From NCBI GenBank assembly GCA_964405405.1, contig CAYONT010000008.1, positions 6,067 to 70,066 on the forward strand: DNA of 64,000 bases. The letters run 5' to 3'. Of this stretch, positions 18,479-27,974 are shown piece by piece. Origin of the DNA: CAMCYM01 sp964405405. GTDB taxonomy: Bacteria; Bacteroidota; Bacteroidia; Flavobacteriales_D; Sanyastnellaceae. A program made the translations under genes and the position numbers. Positions within the stretch are counted from its first letter, which is position 1, and every line of letters starts with the position of its first letter. The notes below the pieces were generated by a model that was not told the origin of the DNA, ran no database searches, and saw only the letters and a list, made by a program, of their open reading frames with translations.

Positions 18479-20902
18479 TCATCGGGCGGGGTAGCGGCCG
18501 GGTTCTGCTTGGTGCATCATGCGGTACACCCGCTCCACGATGTCCTCGGCGCTCGGCTTGCTGAAGTAGTCCCCGTCCGAACCGTACGGAGGCAGGTGCG
18601 GCTGGGCCGTCATCACCTCCGGGGCCGCGTCCAGGTGCTTCCATGCACCCTGCCCGTTGATCACCGCGTCGAGCAGGTAAGCCGATGCCCCCCCGGGCAC
18701 GTCCTCGTCCACGATGAGCAACCGGTTCGTCTTCGCCACCGAGGCCGCGGTGATCCCCGTCCGGTCGAAGGGGAGCAGCGTTTGCGCGTCCACCAGTTCC
18801 ACCGAGATGCCCAGCTGCGCACAACGCTCCGCGGCCCGCGCCGCCACCTGGAACGTCGAGCCATAGCTCAACACCGTCACATCCGTCCCCGGACGGACCA
18901 CCTCGGCGATGCCCAGGGCCACCCGGTACTGCCCGGGATTGTTGGGCAACGCCTCCTTGGAGCGGTAGCCATTGAGGCATTCCACCACCAAAGCCGGCTC
19001 CTCCGCCGCCAGCAGCGTGTTGTACATCCCCGCCGCCTGCGTCATGTTCCGCGGCACGCACACGTACATGCCCCGGACCGAGGCCACGATGGCCCCCATC
19101 GGCGATCCGCTGTGCCAAATCCCCTCCAACCGGTGCCCACGCGTCCGGATGATGACCGGCGCCTTCTGCCCGCCCAGCGAACGGTAACGAATCGTGGCCA
19201 AATCATCCCGCAACAACTGCAGCGCGTAGTACAAGTAATCCAGGTACTGAATCTCCGCAATGGGTCGGAATCCCCGCATGGCGAGCCCGATGCCTTGGCC
19301 TACAATCGTGCATTCCCGGATGCCTGTGTCGGCCACCCGCAGCGGACCGTACGCCTCTTGCATGCCCTCCATCACTTGGTTCACGCCGCCGATTTTGCCT
19401 GTATCCTCACCGAACGTCAGCACCTCTGGCCGCGATTTGAACACCTCGAAGAAATTGCGGTTGAGCACCAGCCGACCATCCACCAGCGGTGCGTCGGCGT
19501 CGTAGGTCGCGGCCACCGGCGTCACGTGAAGGGCGCTGTCGGATCCTTCGCTGTACAGGTGGCTGCTGTAGCGCTCGCGGGCCATCGCTTGGTGGTCGGC
19601 GAGCCAGTGGGCCAAACCCCGACGCGCCTCACCCTCCTCAGCGTGCTGCAGGGCCGTCCGGGCAGCGCTGTAGATCTCCGCACGGCCCGGGTTCATCGCC
19701 CCCTCGAGCTCGGCAGCGGCGGCCGAGCCCGCGCCCTGGAGGGCGCGCAGGTGCGCCACCACATCGCGCCGTTCGGCATCCAAGGGCTCCCGGAATTCGC
19801 GCCAGGCGATGCGCTGTTCCTCCTTCACGAACGCCTTCGCCTCCTGGGCGATGTGTTCGAGCTCGGCCGCCGTCGCAGCCCCCTCCAATTCGAGGAAGCG
19901 GCCCATCTGGCGAACACAGTCAAACTCACGCGCCCATTCGAGTTGTTCCGGGGTTTTGTAACGCTCGTGCGACCCTGAGGTGCTGTGCCCCTGGGGCTGC
20001 GTCATCTCCTCCACGTGGACCAGCACCGGAACCTGCTCCTCCCGGCACCTCGCCACCGCCTCCTCGTACGTCGCCACCAAAGCCGGATAGTCCCACCCCT
20101 TCACGCGGTAGATGTACATGCCATTCGTGCCCTCGCGCAGCTCGAAACCACTGAGTGCCTCCGAAATGGACGCCTTCGTCGTCTGGTACTTCTTGGGCAC
20201 ACTGATGCCCCATCCGTCGTCCCACACATTCACCAACATGGGGACCTGCAGCACGCAAGCCGCATTCATCGTCTCCCAAAACGGCCCCTCCGACGTGCTG
20301 GCATCCCCGATGGTGCCGATGGCAATTTCCCGTCCCCCCCGGGTGTGGAGGGCCTTGATGTGGGCCAAATCCGGCATCTCCCGGTACCATTTCGAGGCCT
20401 GCGCCAGCCCGAGCAGGCGCGGCATCTGTCCCCCCGTGGGGCTGATGTCCGCCGAGCTGTTGAAGCCGGCGGTTTGGTCCATCCAAGAGCCGTCGTCGTT
20501 CAGGAAACGGGAGGCGAAGTGCCCCCCCATTTGCCGCCCCCCCGCGAACGGTTCCCGCTGCGGATCCGTTTCCGCGTAGAGCGCAGCGAAGTACTGGCGC
20601 ACCGTGAGCAGCCCCGTCACGAACATGAGCGTCTGGTCCCGGTAGTAACCACTGCGCCAGTCGCCGGGCTGGATGGCCCGAGCGAGCGCGAGCTGCGCCA
20701 CTTCTTTTCCATCGCCGAATATGCCGAATTTGGCCTTGCCCCCCAGCACTTCCTTCCGGCCCAACAGCGAGGCCTCCCGGCTGATGCAGGCCCACCGGTA
20801 ATCCGATAGCAAGTCGCTGCGGAATTGCTCCTCCATGGCTACTTGCACGCCGGATTCAGCGGTTGCGCCCGCTGCGGGGTTCACGTTGCTGCGCTCATTC
20901 AT
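18479..20902 (-). CDS. Fused alpha/beta E1 component of a 2-oxoacid dehydrogenase
   Basis: An 807-residue thiamine-diphosphate enzyme fusing the E1 alpha and E1 beta subunits, as is common in Bacteroidota. The alpha part (about 25-440) has the acceptor loop RDQTLMFVTGLL, the cofactor motif GDASTSEGPFWETMNAA and the phosphorylation-loop-like GHSTSGSHERYK. The beta part (about 460-800) has VLTFGEDTGKIGGVNQV, GIRECTIVGQGIGLAM and the C-terminal transketolase domain with LLIVDEDVPGGASAYL. It should decarboxylate a branched-chain or related 2-oxoacid and acylate the E2 lipoyl domain. No E2 gene is adjacent; the lpd (E3) gene lies about 2.6 kb away in the opposite direction. A second in-frame ATG 22 codons in (MEEQFRSDLL) could be the true start. 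Confidence 0.9.
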   Translation of the reverse strand: MNERSNVNPAAGATAESGVQVAMEEQFRSDLLSDYRWACISREASLLGRKEVLGGKAKFGIFGDGKEVAQLALARAIQPGDWRSGYYRDQTLMFVTGLLTVRQYFAALYAETDPQREPFAGGRQMGGHFASRFLNDDGSWMDQTAGFNSSADISPTGGQMPRLLGLAQASKWYREMPDLAHIKALHTRGGREIAIGTIGDASTSEGPFWETMNAACVLQVPMLVNVWDDGWGISVPKKYQTTKASISEALSGFELREGTNGMYIYRVKGWDYPALVATYEEAVARCREEQVPVLVHVEEMTQPQGHSTSGSHERYKTPEQLEWAREFDCVRQMGRFLELEGAATAAELEHIAQEAKAFVKEEQRIAWREFREPLDAERRDVVAHLRALQGAGSAAAAELEGAMNPGRAEIYSAARTALQHAEEGEARRGLAHWLADHQAMARERYSSHLYSEGSDSALHVTPVAATYDADAPLVDGRLVLNRNFFEVFKSRPEVLTFGEDTGKIGGVNQVMEGMQEAYGPLRVADTGIRECTIVGQGIGLAMRGFRPIAEIQYLDYLYYALQLLRDDLATIRYRSLGGQKAPVIIRTRGHRLEGIWHSGSPMGAIVASVRGMYVCVPRNMTQAAGMYNTLLAAEEPALVVECLNGYRSKEALPNNPGQYRVALGIAEVVRPGTDVTVLSYGSTFQVAARAAERCAQLGISVELVDAQTLLPFDRTGITAASVAKTNRLLIVDEDVPGGASAYLLDAVINGQGAWKHLDAAPEVMTAQPHLPPYGSDGDYFSKPSAEDIVERVYRMMHQAEPGRYPAR

Positions 20903-20911
20903 GCAGCGAAG

Positions 20912-21859
20912 TTACAAAACCGCCGCCGCTGCATAGGCCTGTGCGATTTCGCCGGCGAGCCGTGCGTTGTGCTCGGCAAGCACTTCGTTGGCGGCCAAAC
21001 TCGCCCCACCCGTGGCCGTTCGGATGGCAGCCAACAGGAAGGGGGTCAGGGCCTTGCCGGTTATGCCCTGCTCGGCGGCCTGCCCGAGGGCATCGGCGAT
21101 GCAGGCTTCGACCGTGTCGGCATCGAGGGCCGCGTGCGCCGGGATGGGCTGGGCCACGAGCACGCCGCCTCCCAATCCCAGGCCCCAATGGGCGTGCAGG
21201 ATGGCGGCAACGGCTTCTGGCCCCTCGACGCGGTGCTCGAGGGCACAACCGCTCCTGGGGGTGAAAAAGGCCGGAAACTCGGAGGTTCGGTAGCCCAGCA
21301 CGGGCACGCCCGCGGTCTCCAATGCCTCCAGGGTCTTGGGCAGGTCGAGGATGGACTTCGCCCCTGCGCTGACCACGGCCACCGGGGTGCGGCCCAGCTC
21401 GGGAATGTCCGCCGAGATGTCCCAGGTGTCCGCCACGCCCCGGTGGACCCCCCCGATGCCGCCGGTGGCGAAGACGGCGATGCCGGCGGCCCGCGCGCCG
21501 ATCAGGGTCCCGCTGACCGTGGTCGCCCCCAAGCCACCACCGGCCAGCACCACCCCGAAATCCCGTCGGCTCACCTTCGCCACGCCCCGCCCTGCGGCCA
21601 GCTGCTCCAGCACCTCCTCCGTCACCCCGACCTGAACCCGGCCCGCCGCCACCGCGACCATCGCCGGCACCGCCCCCGAAGCCCGAACCGCCGCCTCCAA
21701 CCGCCGGGCCACCCCCAGGTTCTCCGGGTACGGCAACCCATGGGCGATGATCGTGGACTCCAGCGCGACCACCCCGCGGCCCGCCGCGAGCGCCTCCCGC
21801 ACCTCGGCACCGACCGCTACCCAGTCGGAACCCACAGTCCCCCGGTTCTCACGCCCCAT
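20912..21859 (-). CDS. psuG: Pseudouridine-5'-phosphate glycosidase
   Basis: A 315-residue PsuG-family enzyme that cleaves the C-C glycosidic bond of pseudouridine 5'-phosphate to uracil and ribose 5-phosphate. Family blocks are VALESTIIAHGLPYP, KVSRRDFGVVLAGGGLGATT, AVFATGGIGGVHRG, DISADIPELGRTPVAVVSAG and AKSILDLPKTLEALE. No PsuK kinase gene is adjacent, so substrate phosphorylation must come from elsewhere. The ATG overlaps the end of obg by 11 bp, and the stop is 9 bp from the E1 gene start, so all three genes read as one minus-strand unit. Confidence 0.93.
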   Translation of the reverse strand: MGRENRGTVGSDWVAVGAEVREALAAGRGVVALESTIIAHGLPYPENLGVARRLEAAVRASGAVPAMVAVAAGRVQVGVTEEVLEQLAAGRGVAKVSRRDFGVVLAGGGLGATTVSGTLIGARAAGIAVFATGGIGGVHRGVADTWDISADIPELGRTPVAVVSAGAKSILDLPKTLEALETAGVPVLGYRTSEFPAFFTPRSGCALEHRVEGPEAVAAILHAHWGLGLGGGVLVAQPIPAHAALDADTVEACIADALGQAAEQGITGKALTPFLLAAIRTATGGASLAANEVLAEHNARLAGEIAQAYAAAAVL

Positions 21860-22841
21860 GGATGAGGGCCCAGATTTGGTCTTTCAATGCCTGCACACCC
21901 TCTCCGGTCACCGCAGAGAAAAACACGTGCGGGATGTCGGCCAACTCCTGCCCGATGGCCTCCTTCAACTCTGCATCCAACAGGTCAGACTTCGAGATGG
22001 ACAGCAGCCGGCGTTTGTCCAGCAACTCCGGATTGAACTTCTCCAACTCCCCCAACAACGTGGCAAAGTCCTTCCGGATGTCCATGCTGTCCGCTGGCAC
22101 CAGGAACAAGAGAACAGGGTTGCGTTCGATGTGCCGCAAGAAGCGCAAACCCAAACCCTTCCCCTCCGCGGCACCCTCGATGATTCCGGGAATGTCGGCC
22201 ATCACAAAGGAGCGGCCTTCCCGGTAGGCCACCATGCCCAGGTTGGGCCGCAGGGTGGTAAAGGGATAGTCTGCGATCTCGGGTTTCGCCGCGCTGACGG
22301 CCGCCAACAGCGTGGACTTGCCCGCATTCGGAAAGCCCACCAACCCCACATCGGCCAGCAACTTCAACTCGAAGATCTTCCACTCCTCGCGCCCCTCCTC
22401 CCCCGGCTGGGCATAGCGCGGGGTCTGGTGGGTGGCGGACTTGAAGTGGTCGTTCCCCAAGCCCCCGCGTCCTCCGGGGGTCACGATAACCTCCTGGCCG
22501 TCCTCCGTGATCTCACATTGAATGGCACCGGTCTCGGCGTCTTTGATGACGGTGCCCAACGGCACCTCGATGACCTCGTCCTCCCCGTCTGCGCCGTGCA
22601 TGAGGTTGCCGCGGCCCGTGTCGCCCGGGCGGGCGATGACGTGCTTGCGGTACTTCAAATGGAGCAGGGTCCAATGGTGCTTGCTGCCCCGCACGATGAC
22701 GTGTCCCCCGCGCCCTCCATCGCCTCCATCCGGCCCGCCCTTCGCCGTGATCTTCGACCGGTGGAAGTGGGCCGAACCCGGCCCCCCATGCCCCGATCGG
22801 CAACAAATTTTGACGTAATCGACGAAGTTTTCGCTGGCCAT
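21849..22841 (-). CDS. obg: Obg family GTPase (ribosome assembly)
   Basis: A 330-residue essential GTPase. The glycine-rich Obg fold covers about residues 1-158 (GGPDGGDGGRGGHVIVRG, PGGRGGLGNDHF), followed by the G domain with G1 GFPNAGKSTL, G3 DIPG and a G4-like SKSD in place of the canonical NKxD. The C-terminal Obg extension found in some species is absent, as in most Bacteroidota. It acts in 50S ribosome assembly. ATG 22841 (MASENFVDYVKI) is the conserved family start. It lies 19 bp downstream of the adk stop. Confidence 0.95.
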   Translation of the reverse strand: MASENFVDYVKICCRSGHGGPGSAHFHRSKITAKGGPDGGDGGRGGHVIVRGSKHHWTLLHLKYRKHVIARPGDTGRGNLMHGADGEDEVIEVPLGTVIKDAETGAIQCEITEDGQEVIVTPGGRGGLGNDHFKSATHQTPRYAQPGEEGREEWKIFELKLLADVGLVGFPNAGKSTLLAAVSAAKPEIADYPFTTLRPNLGMVAYREGRSFVMADIPGIIEGAAEGKGLGLRFLRHIERNPVLLFLVPADSMDIRKDFATLLGELEKFNPELLDKRRLLSISKSDLLDAELKEAIGQELADIPHVFFSAVTGEGVQALKDQIWALIHGA

Positions 22842-22860
22842 TCTTTTTGTGTGTTCCCCT

Positions 22861-23427
22861 TCAACCGATGGCTTGCACCAGCCGCTCTGTGATTTCATCC
22901 AACGTCCCCACCCCGTCAACCCCAACGTACTTGCCTTGGGCACGGTAGAAACCCGCCACCGGTGCCGTCTCCCGGTTGTAGACGTCGATGCGCTTCTGGA
23001 TCACCGCCGGATCTGCGTCATCTACCCGCCCGCTCGTTTCTGCCCGCTTGAGCAGCCGGTTCCGCAACTCCTCCTCAGGCACCTCCAGCGCGACCATGCG
23101 GTGGATCGACTCACCGCGCCGGGTGAGCAAATCGTCCAGCGCCTGCGCTTGCGTCTCGGTCCGCGGAAAACCATCGAAGATGAACCCCTTCGCGTCGGGA
23201 TGTCGGTTGACCTCCCCTTCCAACATATCGATGGTCACCGAATCGGGCACGAGGGCGCCCGAATCCATGTACGATTGGGCCAGTTTCCCCAGCGGCGTTT
23301 GCTGGGCCAAATTCGCCCGAAAAACGTCACCCGTGCTCAGGTGAACCAGCTGGTATCGGTCTGTCAGGAAGGCACTTTGGGTGCCTTTCCCCGCACCGGG
23401 AGGGCCGAAGAGAACGATGTGGAGCAT
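22861..23427 (-). CDS. adk: Adenylate kinase (short-lid type)
   Basis: A 188-residue adenylate kinase interconverting ATP + AMP and 2 ADP. The P-loop is GPPGAGKGTQ, the AMP-binding region is HLSTGDVFRANL, and GFIFDGFPRTETQAQALD and GRVDDADP are also present. The LID region is short and has no zinc-binding cysteines. ATG 23427 is the conserved start. A perfect TAnnTTTG element lies 62 bp upstream, divergent from the lpd promoter. It heads the minus-strand set adk-obg-psuG-E1-S4. Confidence 0.95.
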   Translation of the reverse strand: MLHIVLFGPPGAGKGTQSAFLTDRYQLVHLSTGDVFRANLAQQTPLGKLAQSYMDSGALVPDSVTIDMLEGEVNRHPDAKGFIFDGFPRTETQAQALDDLLTRRGESIHRMVALEVPEEELRNRLLKRAETSGRVDDADPAVIQKRIDVYNRETAPVAGFYRAQGKYVGVDGVGTLDEITERLVQAIG

Positions 23428-23488
23428 CGCTGGGGCGGTTTTAAAGAAGGCGCGAGTCCCTCTGCGTGAAACGTCTGCGGACAGCCTG

Positions 23489-23496
23489 CAAAGATA
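23489..23496 (-). promoter_or_regulatory. -7 element for adk
   Basis: On the minus strand this reads TATCTTTG, a perfect match to the Bacteroidota -7 consensus TAnnTTTG. No clear -33 TTTG is seen at 19 bp. Confidence 0.5.
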
Positions 23497-23529
23497 CGGC
23501 AGAAGCCCCGACGAAGGGATTGTGCGCCC

Positions 23530-23537
23530 TACCTTTG
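23530..23537 (+). promoter_or_regulatory. -7 element for lpd, nearly leaderless
   Basis: TACCTTTG matches TAnnTTTG and lies four bases before the lpd ATG at 23542, so the transcript would have almost no leader. No -33 box is evident. Confidence 0.5.
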
Positions 23538-23541
23538 CCTC

Positions 23542-24930
23542 ATGAAATACGACGTCATTGTATTGGGAAGCGGCCCCGGTGGCTACGTAGCAGCCATCCG
23601 GGCCAGCCAGCTGGGGCTCAAAACCGCTGTGGTGGAGAAGGAGGCATTGGGAGGCATCTGCCTCAATTGGGGTTGCATCCCCACCAAGGCCCTGCTGAAG
23701 AGTGCCAACGTTTTTTCGTACCTGCAACATGCAGCCGATTACGGCATCCAGGTGGGGGAGTCCAAGGTCGACTTCACCGGCATGGTCTCCCGCAGCCGCG
23801 GGGTGGCCGAGGGCATGTCCCAAGGGGTGAAGTTCCTCATGAAGAAGAACAAGATTGATGTCATCATGGGCACCGGCACCTTGCTGCCGGGCAAGCAGTT
23901 GGATGTCGTCACAGCCGATGGCACGCGCCAGACCCTCTCAGCGGAGCACATCTTGATAGCCACCGGGGCCCGGAGCCGTTCATTGCCCAACATGCCGCAG
24001 GATGGAAAGCGGATCATTGGATACCGGGAGGCGATGAGTTTGGACTCCCAACCGAAGCGCATGGTGGTGGTAGGCAGCGGTGCGATTGGGGTGGAATTTG
24101 CGTATTTCTACCAGAGCATCGGCACGGAGGTGACGATCATTGAATACCAGGACCGCATCGTTCCGGTGGAGGATGTGGAGGTAAGCAAGCAGCTCGAGCG
24201 GTCTTTCAAGAAGCTGGGCATCGATGTGCGCACGCAATCGGAGGTGCTCGGCGTGGATACGTCGGGGCCGGAAAACGTGGTGACGGTGCGGACGAAGAAG
24301 GGTGAGGAGAAGCTGGTGTGTGATGTGGTCCTGAGTGCAGCCGGGGTGGTCTCCAACCTGGAGAACATCGGGCTGGAAGCGGTGGGAATCGCCACGGACA
24401 AGGGGAAGATCCTGGTGGACGCGTACTATCAGACGAACATCCCGGGCTACTATGCCATCGGGGACTGCGTGCCGGGACCAGCCCTGGCGCACGTGGCCAG
24501 TGCCGAGGGCATCACCTGCGTGGAGAAAATCGCGGGGCACCACCCAGAACCCATCGATTACGGCAACATTCCCGGCTGCACGTACTGCTTCCCCGAAATC
24601 GCCAGCGTGGGCATGACGGAGGAAGCTGCCAAGGCGGCCGGTTACGAAATCCGGGTGGGCAAGTTCCCCTTCAGCGCTTCGGGCAAGGCCAGCGCTTCGG
24701 GGCACAAGGACGGTTTTGTGAAGCTCATCTTCGACGCGAAGTACGGGGAACTGTTGGGGGGGCACATGATCGGCGCGAACGTGACCGAGATGGTGGCCGA
24801 GTTGGTGGCCTTGCGCAAGTTGGAGACCACCGGACACGAGCTCATCAAGACCATTCACCCCCACCCCACCTTGAGCGAGGCGGTGATGGAGGCCGCGGCC
24901 GCTGCGTACGATGAGGTCATCCACCTGTAA
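23542..24930 (+). CDS. lpdA: Dihydrolipoyl dehydrogenase (E3)
   Basis: A 462-residue FAD disulfide oxidoreductase that reoxidises the dihydrolipoyl group of 2-oxoacid dehydrogenase complexes. The FAD motif GSGPGGYVAAIRA is at the start, the redox disulfide is CLNWGC, the NAD motif is VVGSGAIGVEFAYFY, and the C-terminal active-site block is HPHPTLSEAVMEAA. Full length. It is the first plus-strand gene after a long minus-strand run, with a TACCTTTG element immediately upstream. Together with the fused E1 gene it could serve the same dehydrogenase complex. Confidence 0.96.
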   Translation: MKYDVIVLGSGPGGYVAAIRASQLGLKTAVVEKEALGGICLNWGCIPTKALLKSANVFSYLQHAADYGIQVGESKVDFTGMVSRSRGVAEGMSQGVKFLMKKNKIDVIMGTGTLLPGKQLDVVTADGTRQTLSAEHILIATGARSRSLPNMPQDGKRIIGYREAMSLDSQPKRMVVVGSGAIGVEFAYFYQSIGTEVTIIEYQDRIVPVEDVEVSKQLERSFKKLGIDVRTQSEVLGVDTSGPENVVTVRTKKGEEKLVCDVVLSAAGVVSNLENIGLEAVGIATDKGKILVDAYYQTNIPGYYAIGDCVPGPALAHVASAEGITCVEKIAGHHPEPIDYGNIPGCTYCFPEIASVGMTEEAAKAAGYEIRVGKFPFSASGKASASGHKDGFVKLIFDAKYGELLGGHMIGANVTEMVAELVALRKLETTGHELIKTIHPHPTLSEAVMEAAAAAYDEVIHL

Positions 24931-26371
24931 CCGGGTGCGGGTCCTGCGGCCGCTCGCGGTCGTGTGGGTGTTTTCATGGGCGATGGCCTCTGGACTCCCC
25001 GGGTGGGCGCAACCGAGCTACCAGCCCATCGGCGCCCGCAACCTGACCCAGGTCCAGAACCTGGCGAACGCGTACGGGCTTCCCGCCTTCCTGTTCACCC
25101 CCCTCTCCGGGGTGCAGGCGTATCGAATGACCTACACGATGCCGTTTCTGGGGGAGGAAATCGTGGTGAGCGGAGCCGTGTTTGAGCCGACGGATTTGGC
25201 CTCGGATTGTGCACTTCCCGTCCACGTGTACATGCACGGGACGGTGTTTGAGCGCGACGATGTGCCGTCGTTTCTGAATGGCGAGGGGCAACTGGGGTTC
25301 TTGATGGCGTCGCTGGGGTTCACGGTGCTGATGCCGGATTACGTGGGGCTCGGCGTGGATGACCAGCACCTGCATCCCTACGTTCACGCCCAGAGCGAGG
25401 CGGATGCCGGTGTGTTCATGTTGCACGCCCTGCACGCGGAGCCGGAGGCGAATCCGTCGGGCAACCTGCACGATGTGGGGCAATTGTTCCTGTCGGGCTA
25501 CTCGCAGGGCGGGCACGCCGCGATGGCGCTGCACCGGGAGCTGCAAGCCGGGTGGCCCCAGTATCCGGTCACGGCTTCGGCGCCGCAGTCCGGACCGTAT
25601 GACATTTCGGGTACGCAGTTTCCGATGACTTTTGAAGCGGAGAGCTACTCGAATCCGGCTTATTTGGCCTACGTGGCGCTCGCCTGGCAATCGGTGTATG
25701 GCAATCTGTACGGGGCACTGACGGACTACTTCCAGGAGCCTTACGCGTCGCAGATTCCGGGACTTTTCGATGGCCAAACCTCAGGCAACGCGATCAACAA
25801 TGCCCTGCCAGCCCTGACTTCTGACTTGGCGCAACCCGGGCTCCTCGATGCTTTGCTCTCACCCGGGAGTCCGTTCCTGGCGGCGGCCCAGGACAACGAT
25901 GTCTACGCCTGGACGCCGACGGCGCCGACGCAGTTGTACTACTGCACGGAGGATGAGCAGGTGTTTTACCCGAATGCGGAGGTGGCCCACGGGTACATGA
26001 CGGCGGCCGGCGCGTCGGCGGTTTCGCTCATCGACCTCGGCGCGTTCGATCATGGAGACTGTGCGGGGCAGGCGATTTTCGGCGCGACGCTTTGGTTCAC
26101 CCAGCTCGCGGAGGTCTGTCTGCCGGCGGGGGTGGCGGAGCAGCCGAGCGGCGCTTGGTCCCTTCAGCCGAACCCGGCGCGGGAGCGGGTCCAGTTGGTG
26201 CCGGCCGTCGGCGCGGCCTCGACGGCTACACCCCGTTGGAGCCTGTGGACGTCCACAGGCCGCTGCGCCGACGAGGGGGTCGGCCACGAAATCTCCCTGG
26301 CGACCCTGGCACCTGGGCTCTACGTCGTTAAGCCCAGCACAGGAACTCCCCTCCGGCTCGTCGTCCAATGA
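24911..26371 (+). CDS. Secreted lipase/esterase-like alpha/beta hydrolase with type A T9SS sorting domain
   Basis: A 486-residue exported hydrolase. A signal peptide ends near PGWAQ (about residue 34). The catalytic core has the nucleophile motif GYSQGGHAAM, the oxyanion region HVYMHGTVFERDD and a late His in LIDLGAFDHGDC. It resembles secretory lipases. The last about 75 residues form a type A sorting domain (WSLQPNPARERVQLV ... LAPGLYVVKPSTG), so it is probably exported by the type IX system and surface-anchored. The ATG at 24911 overlaps the end of lpdA by 20 bp; GTG 24935 or ATG 24984 are alternatives that would shorten the signal peptide. Confidence 0.85.
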   Translation: MRSSTCNRVRVLRPLAVVWVFSWAMASGLPGWAQPSYQPIGARNLTQVQNLANAYGLPAFLFTPLSGVQAYRMTYTMPFLGEEIVVSGAVFEPTDLASDCALPVHVYMHGTVFERDDVPSFLNGEGQLGFLMASLGFTVLMPDYVGLGVDDQHLHPYVHAQSEADAGVFMLHALHAEPEANPSGNLHDVGQLFLSGYSQGGHAAMALHRELQAGWPQYPVTASAPQSGPYDISGTQFPMTFEAESYSNPAYLAYVALAWQSVYGNLYGALTDYFQEPYASQIPGLFDGQTSGNAINNALPALTSDLAQPGLLDALLSPGSPFLAAAQDNDVYAWTPTAPTQLYYCTEDEQVFYPNAEVAHGYMTAAGASAVSLIDLGAFDHGDCAGQAIFGATLWFTQLAEVCLPAGVAEQPSGAWSLQPNPARERVQLVPAVGAASTATPRWSLWTSTGRCADEGVGHEISLATLAPGLYVVKPSTGTPLRLVVQ

Positions 26372-26431
26372 TCCGGCGCCCCGCGCCCCCTCCCCTCTTC
26401 GGAACCTCTCGACCCGCCGGAACCCTTCCCC

Positions 26432-27277
26432 TCACCGCCGCACCGTGACATGGAGGCACTGACCCTCCGGAATCACGAGGATGCGGCCGTTCGACTGGAA
26501 CCGCTCCAAGATCTTCTGAGCCGCCCGAGTGGGCAGTGAGCAGTCCGCACCCTCGTGGGGCCGGTCCATGAACGCAATGTCGAAGGACGCGCCGTAACTG
26601 TGCGTGGATTCCCGGTCGATGGCATTGTAATTCTGGCGGGTCAGCTGCTTTTGCTGCTCGGCCGTCCGGGTGAGTGACGTGATGCGCAACCGGGTGCCTT
26701 CGGAGGGCGTGCCCTTCAATTCATCCGCAAAAGCGTGACCCAGTTCGATCAGGAAGTCTCGGGCTTCGGGCAACAACTTCGCATGGCTGTGGCTCAGGTG
26801 CGGAATGTGGTAGCCCCGGCCGCTTTCCACAGGCACCAAACGGCCCCGTCGGGTTCCGGAGGTGACATCCTGATCGGTCCGGATGAAGAAGGAATTGGGT
26901 AGGTTACGCGCTGTGGCCCGGTGGTTGTCGTAGGGGTTGTGGTCCAAGGCGACCTGGTGACGGTTGCAACTGCAAGGCTTGATCTCGGGAGCAGGTGCCA
27001 CGGGCGACCCAGCCGGTTCGGACGCCACGGACGTGCTGGACTCCGCGGCGGAAGCATCGGCAGCCCAGGCCTCCCAGTCGGACGCAACAGCCCCCCGGCT
27101 GTCTGGGTGCGCTAAGATCACAGGGGCCACCGCGGCCGCATCCTGGGTGGGGCTGACCCACGACACCAGGGCAAAGCCCACCCCGCCGAATCCCGCTGCA
27201 ACCCAAGCGATGCGGTCCCAACGGTACTTCTTCCACTTCTGACCCCGATTCTGATTCCGATTTGCTTGCATGGACAT
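26432..27277 (-). CDS. DUF5715 family protein, M15-like (D,D-carboxypeptidase fold)
   Basis: A 281-residue protein with an N-terminal transmembrane anchor (about 22-42, AWVAAGFGGVGFALVSWV), an Ala/Ser/Pro-rich spacer and a C-terminal zinc peptidase-like domain. The metal and catalytic pattern is visible as STHSYGASFDIAF and, near the end, CLHVTV, as in VanY/M15 and DUF5715 proteins. LRITSLTRTAEQQKQLTRQN is the typical helix before it. It probably acts on peptidoglycan in the periplasm. The start could also be two codons downstream (27271). It is convergent with the lipase gene and divergent from the next gene. Confidence 0.8.
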   Translation of the reverse strand: MSMQANRNQNRGQKWKKYRWDRIAWVAAGFGGVGFALVSWVSPTQDAAAVAPVILAHPDSRGAVASDWEAWAADASAAESSTSVASEPAGSPVAPAPEIKPCSCNRHQVALDHNPYDNHRATARNLPNSFFIRTDQDVTSGTRRGRLVPVESGRGYHIPHLSHSHAKLLPEARDFLIELGHAFADELKGTPSEGTRLRITSLTRTAEQQKQLTRQNYNAIDRESTHSYGASFDIAFMDRPHEGADCSLPTRAAQKILERFQSNGRILVIPEGQCLHVTVRR

Positions 27278-27401
27278 TTTTGCAAGTTCTCACCGCAAGC
27301 CGGACCCCGTGCGGTCAGGGCATAGATTTTTCAACGAATGTCACGTGGAAAAGTGAGGACGTAGGCGAAACGATTTGGCCTGAACTTCGTAGAAAACGAC
27401 C

Positions 27402-27950
27402 ATGGGAAAAGTAGGCATCGGTGCGAAGGTGGTGCATCCCTCCTTCGGCGAAGGCGTCATCTTTGGCGCAGAAGGCGATTTCTGGCGCGTGTATTTCAAG
27501 GAACGCGGAGAGAAGGAAATTGCCAAGGTTTTTACTGGGTTTGAACTGCTCGAGGGCTCCAGTTTGGAGACGCCCGAGCCCGACCTGAGCGACATCGTCA
27601 CGGCGGTCACCCACGTGTTTGAGGAGTACATCGATGCGCTGCGGGGAGAACACGATCCCGTTCCAGTAGCCCTTGGAGAGAAATGGGATGGCGGCATGAT
27701 GCTCCTCCAGCCGGAGGATAAGTCCCTGAAGCCCAAGGAGGTCCCCATCGATGTGTTTTTCCACAAGATTGTAATGGCCCGGGACCGCATGCGGGTGCTG
27801 GAAGCAAAAATCAACGCCCACGCTGACTTGAGCGACGCGGACAAGGTGGAACTGCAGCAGTACATCACCCGCATCTACGGGTCATTCACGACATTCAACG
27901 TCCTGTTCAAGTACAAAGAAGACTGGTTTGTCGGGGAGAAGAAGGATTGA
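27402..27950 (+). CDS. Conserved hypothetical protein with N-terminal SH3/Tudor-like barrel
   Basis: A 182-residue soluble protein. The N-terminus, GAKVVHPSFGEGVIFGAEGD followed by VYFKERGEKEI, looks like the small beta-barrel (KOW/Tudor-like) found at the end of UvrD/PcrA helicases and in CarD-like proteins. The rest is mostly helical with no recognised catalytic motif. A nucleic-acid- or polymerase-associated role is possible but is inference only. A copy of the dispersed RTTTGGCCT motif lies at 27373-27381, 20 bp before the ATG. It precedes the Nramp-like gene by 24 bp. Confidence 0.6.
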   Translation: MGKVGIGAKVVHPSFGEGVIFGAEGDFWRVYFKERGEKEIAKVFTGFELLEGSSLETPEPDLSDIVTAVTHVFEEYIDALRGEHDPVPVALGEKWDGGMMLLQPEDKSLKPKEVPIDVFFHKIVMARDRMRVLEAKINAHADLSDADKVELQQYITRIYGSFTTFNVLFKYKEDWFVGEKKD

Positions 27951-27974
27951 TGCCTGCGGGCTTAAATTGGCGGC